From Chara braunii (taxonomy: Eukaryota; Streptophyta; Charophyceae; Charales; Characeae): a stretch of DNA of 31,576 bases. Within the stretch, counting starts at the first letter, position 1, and every line of letters starts with the position of its first letter. Below the pieces are notes generated by a model. The model worked only from the letters and a program-made list of their open reading frames with translations. It had not been told where the DNA came from and did not search any database. The stretch spans positions 776,424-807,999 of the forward strand of contig BFEA01000054.1 of NCBI GenBank assembly GCA_003427395.1, in the 5' to 3' direction. The position numbers and the translations under genes are program-made. Below are positions 29,046 through 31,576 of this stretch, in pieces.

Positions 29046-29660
29046 GTGAACCCGCCGCGGTGTTGCCGCGGCTCAGGAACAAGAGCAAGGGAAGGAAGAG
29101 GAACACATTTTCCAGCGCAAAGAAAGGAAAGGAGATGTGAAGCAGCCTGCAAGGCCAAATTCGACACGGAAACTCCCCGTCGAAGACTCAGCGGCGAGGC
29201 GATCGTAAGAGCTTCCGCTCTTCAAACGACAAAACCCGGCAACCGGCGAACCCTATGGAAGACTTCATCAGATCCAATGGAGGCAGAATTGGACAGCAAA
29301 GAGCACATCAATTCCATCAAACAAAAATCGTTGGACGTCCAAGCGTCTTGAGAATGTCTGATTGTCGTTTTCCGGATGTTATTGACGAGCAGAGCCCAAA
29401 GGACAATTGTAAAGCAAAGAATAGATCAAATCAAAACGTAGCAAAAATTGAAATCTCTTTGAGATGCGATTGAAGAGTGTGATCAGAGGAAGGAAATGCA
29501 CAAACTCAGATATGAAGTGGATGTCAAAGTAGAATTGCAAAGCAAAAGACGTCCCTCGAGAATGAAAGCACTTTTCCTCATCTCAAAAATGAAGACAAAA
29601 TACATGCAGTTATGTACACAGTTCCGAATCTCTGGCCGTCTATACAGTTTCGATTTCGTT
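29046..29660 (+). pseudogene. Possible coiled-coil protein pseudogene
   Basis: One frame reads from about 29046 past 29600, interrupted by only three stops: TGA 29349, a TAG near 29439 and a TGA near 29460. It shows charged, heptad-like segments such as MEAELDSKEHINSIKQKSLD, RTIVKQRIDQIK and DAIEECDQRKEMHKLRYEVD. Each stop is one C-to-T change from CGA or CAG. There is no ATG at the upstream end, and a GC-rich hairpin (GCCGCGG/CCGCGGC, 29054-29072) lies there. I recognise no family. It could be a decayed retroelement ORF1 or host gene, and chance cannot be excluded. Confidence 0.35.
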
Positions 29661-30407
29661 TATCATGCTGGTGTTAGATGCTGCCGAAAGCATTGTTTTG
29701 TTGTCATTGTCCTCTCACATCCTCAGTTTCCTCCATCCTTCTTGGAATACAGCAGAAGCGTTCCGTGTGTTGTCGACCGTCTTTCCACTGTTGTTTCCGG
29801 CGCTTGTGTTCCTGCTTGTTTGGCTGTCTTGAGAGTATCATGGGCAAATGCCAGACAATGAAGAGCTTGTTGGACAGCAATCGTCCTACAGCTCCCGATC
29901 ACTCGGTATCCTCCTCAGCTTCTCCTGCTGTAGTCTAGCACTTCCTGCTTCGCTGATTGTCCCTCGTTTCTCTGAGTGCTCCCCGGTCCTCCTGTTCTCG
30001 CCCCGCCCCCCCCCTTTGTCATCTTCTCCCTTCCTCACAGCGCTCTGTCTACGACAATCGATTCCATCGAGCATGATCACCACCAACAACATCAATCATC
30101 ACCCCTTCCCTACCCCCTGCTTGTCATTTTCCCCCTCTACACCAGTGCACACTTTCTCTTCAGGTGTCCTTGTCGTCCGCAGCATGGCGTCCTGTGTCTT
30201 TCTTGTCACCTGGCATAACGTGTTGTCTGTGCGTTTGTATGTGATGTTTTTTTGCATAAAAAAAAAAAAAACACACACACAAAACATGATCAGGATCAGG
30301 CCTTTTAGATTCAACGGAGGTGGAGAGAGCAACGTTCGGAAGGTCGATGACTCCACAGTGCATCACACACACGAGTACACATTTGCGGTTATGGCCGCCG
30401 ATCCCAA

Positions 30408-30410
<3 letters not shown>
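29661..30410. other. No recognisable gene
   Basis: Overlapping frames of 60-120 codons occur on both strands. A 225-codon plus frame (29848-30525) remains open mainly by crossing the CT repeat. No motif is recognised. Confidence 0.4.

Positions 30411-30469
<59 letters not shown>
30411..30469. repeat. (CT)n microsatellite
   Basis: An uninterrupted CT run of about 59 bp. Confidence 0.97.
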
Positions 30470-30471
<2 letters not shown>

Positions 30472-30479
30472 GCTCTCAC

Positions 30480-30567
30480 GAACCTGTGCCACGTAGACTT
30501 TTTTTTCTTGAATGCTCGTCGGTAGTCCGTCGCTCATATCTTTCTTTCTCGCAAACCTGTGCCACGT

Positions 30568-30598
<31 letters not shown>
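30480..30598. repeat. 72-bp-period duplication ending in T-runs
   Basis: The words AACCTGTGCCACGTAGAC (30481) and AACCTGTGCCACGTGGAC (30553) are each followed by a T homopolymer; the second run is about 28 Ts. Confidence 0.75.
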
Positions 30599-30599
30599 G

Positions 30600-30990
30600 A
30601 AGTGCTTAGAAGGTAGGAACAATGACCGGGGGAGTAAATATTCAGTTAGAATTTGGACATTGACCGGCCGGTGCGGCTTCCAGGCGGCTCTCCCCTGTGC
30701 CCTGCCATTTACAGGATCCACGTGCTGTGTGTCTGGGTGCTGCCGGTAAGCTTCCCGGCCAGCAAGTGCACCCTGCAAATGAGTCATGGTTCGGGGGAAG
30801 AGCGGCCGAAGCAAACCCCCCCCTTGTGTAAGGGGCTAGAGCTGCAAGGTGGCTGTATCTGACTCTTACCTGATCTACTCTTTCCTTCAACTGCTTCTCA
30901 TGTAGTTTGGGCTGGCCGGTGATGAGCAACCGGACTGATACCCCCCAGAATAGATGGGGCTTTGTTTAAAAAAAAAAAAAAAAAAAAGGT
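30600..30990. other. No recognisable gene; ends in poly-A
   Basis: Overlapping frames of up to about 110 codons on both strands lack motifs. An A homopolymer of about 19 lies at 30969-30987. Confidence 0.4.
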
Positions 30991-30999
30991 CCACTGCTG

Positions 31000-31522
31000 A
31001 TCTCCTGCTTTCTGCCATGCTCTATCTGCCGCCGTTCTGAAACCACTTTTCTCGTTTCCTTCTCTTCTTTCCTCCTTTGCTTCCCACCATCGTCATCATC
31101 ATCATCACGACCATTGTCACCTCCTCCATGCTTCCTTTCAATCTCTATCTTCGCAGAATGCATCCTTGACCTTCCCCAGCCCCCCCTCCCCCTCCTCATC
31201 GTCCTCCCTCCATCCTCACTCCTCCTTTGTCGTCCACCCTTCCACCAACGTTCTCCTTTCCTGATCCTTCCTCATATTCCCTCCATGCTCTCTTGTCATT
31301 CATCGGCCATTGTCATACCCTTCTTTTCCCTCCATGGTCGTCGACCTCTTCTCTTATCCGCCCTCCTCCCCTCTCCATCCTCCAGCCGCCACCTCCATCC
31401 ATTGTCATCATCATCCTCCCTCCATCCTTGCTCCTCCTTTGTCGTCCGCCCTCCATCCGCAGTCCTTGTTCGTCTTCCGCTCCTTTCCCGAACATTCCCC
31501 CCCGTGTGTCCATGCCTCTGCA

Positions 31523-31576
<54 letters not shown>
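31000..31576. repeat. Pyrimidine-rich tract with CCTCC/CATCATC repeats ending in (CT)n
   Basis: The plus strand is mostly C/T. A block CCTCCCTCCATCCT-ACTCCTCCTTTGTCGTCC near 31202 recurs near 31414, a degenerate tandem of about 212 bp. CATCATCATCATC occurs near 31090. The window closes in a CT microsatellite (31527-31576) that runs off the end. Confidence 0.8.

Overview
The window looks like repeat-dense nuclear DNA from a green-lineage eukaryote. Evidence for this is the U6 snRNA-like copies, tRNA-headed SINE-like repeats, MITE-like foldback elements, long CT/GA/TA microsatellites and a Penelope-like retroelement (PLE) with an N-terminal GIY-YIG nuclease, a type known from green algae. A streptophyte alga such as Chara is my best guess, but nothing here fixes the species. 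I see no intact host gene. Nearly all open frames are short, overlap on both strands, or run through simple repeats.

Region 1-9.7 kb: a short tandem repeat, a palindromic AT-rich foldback element (2122-2543), a CT microsatellite and a degenerate ~187-bp tandem repeat. A minus-strand cluster of small-RNA-derived sequences follows (4615-5940): two U6-like fragments, one SINE-like copy, one tRNA-like/U6 chimera and one further tRNA-like piece. About 3.3 kb of AT-rich DNA without recognisable genes comes next.

Region 9.7-15.4 kb: one retroelement insertion of about 5.67 kb, bounded by a 10-11 bp target-site duplication. It has ~615-bp pseudo-LTRs. Its decayed coding region reads, in order, a zinc-knuckle-like motif, coiled coil, GIY-YIG endonuclease, CxC motif and reverse transcriptase with intact motif A and C aspartates. 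This is the most interesting object in the window. It resembles the permuted N-terminal-endonuclease PLEs (Chlamys/Naiad type), with an unusual N-terminal extension.

Region 15.4-24.9 kb: a repeat family with a nested insertion, a minisatellite, microsatellites, a purine-rich tract, tRNA-like sequences, a 518-bp foldback element, a second SINE copy, a full-length U6-like copy, a 24-bp-stem hairpin and a satellite-like array interrupted by a 448-bp MITE with TAA target duplications. At 22257-22515 a perfect 240-bp duplication carries the Tn5/Nextera mosaic end. That segment is an assembly artefact and not biology.

Region 24.9-31.6 kb: degenerate repeats, a tRNA-headed SINE-like insertion with a perfect 13-bp target-site duplication (28567-28717), a probable coiled-coil pseudogene (29046-29660), and simple-sequence and pyrimidine-rich DNA to the end. 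The only protein machinery in the window is that of the retroelement. The non-autonomous repeats would depend on enzymes encoded elsewhere.
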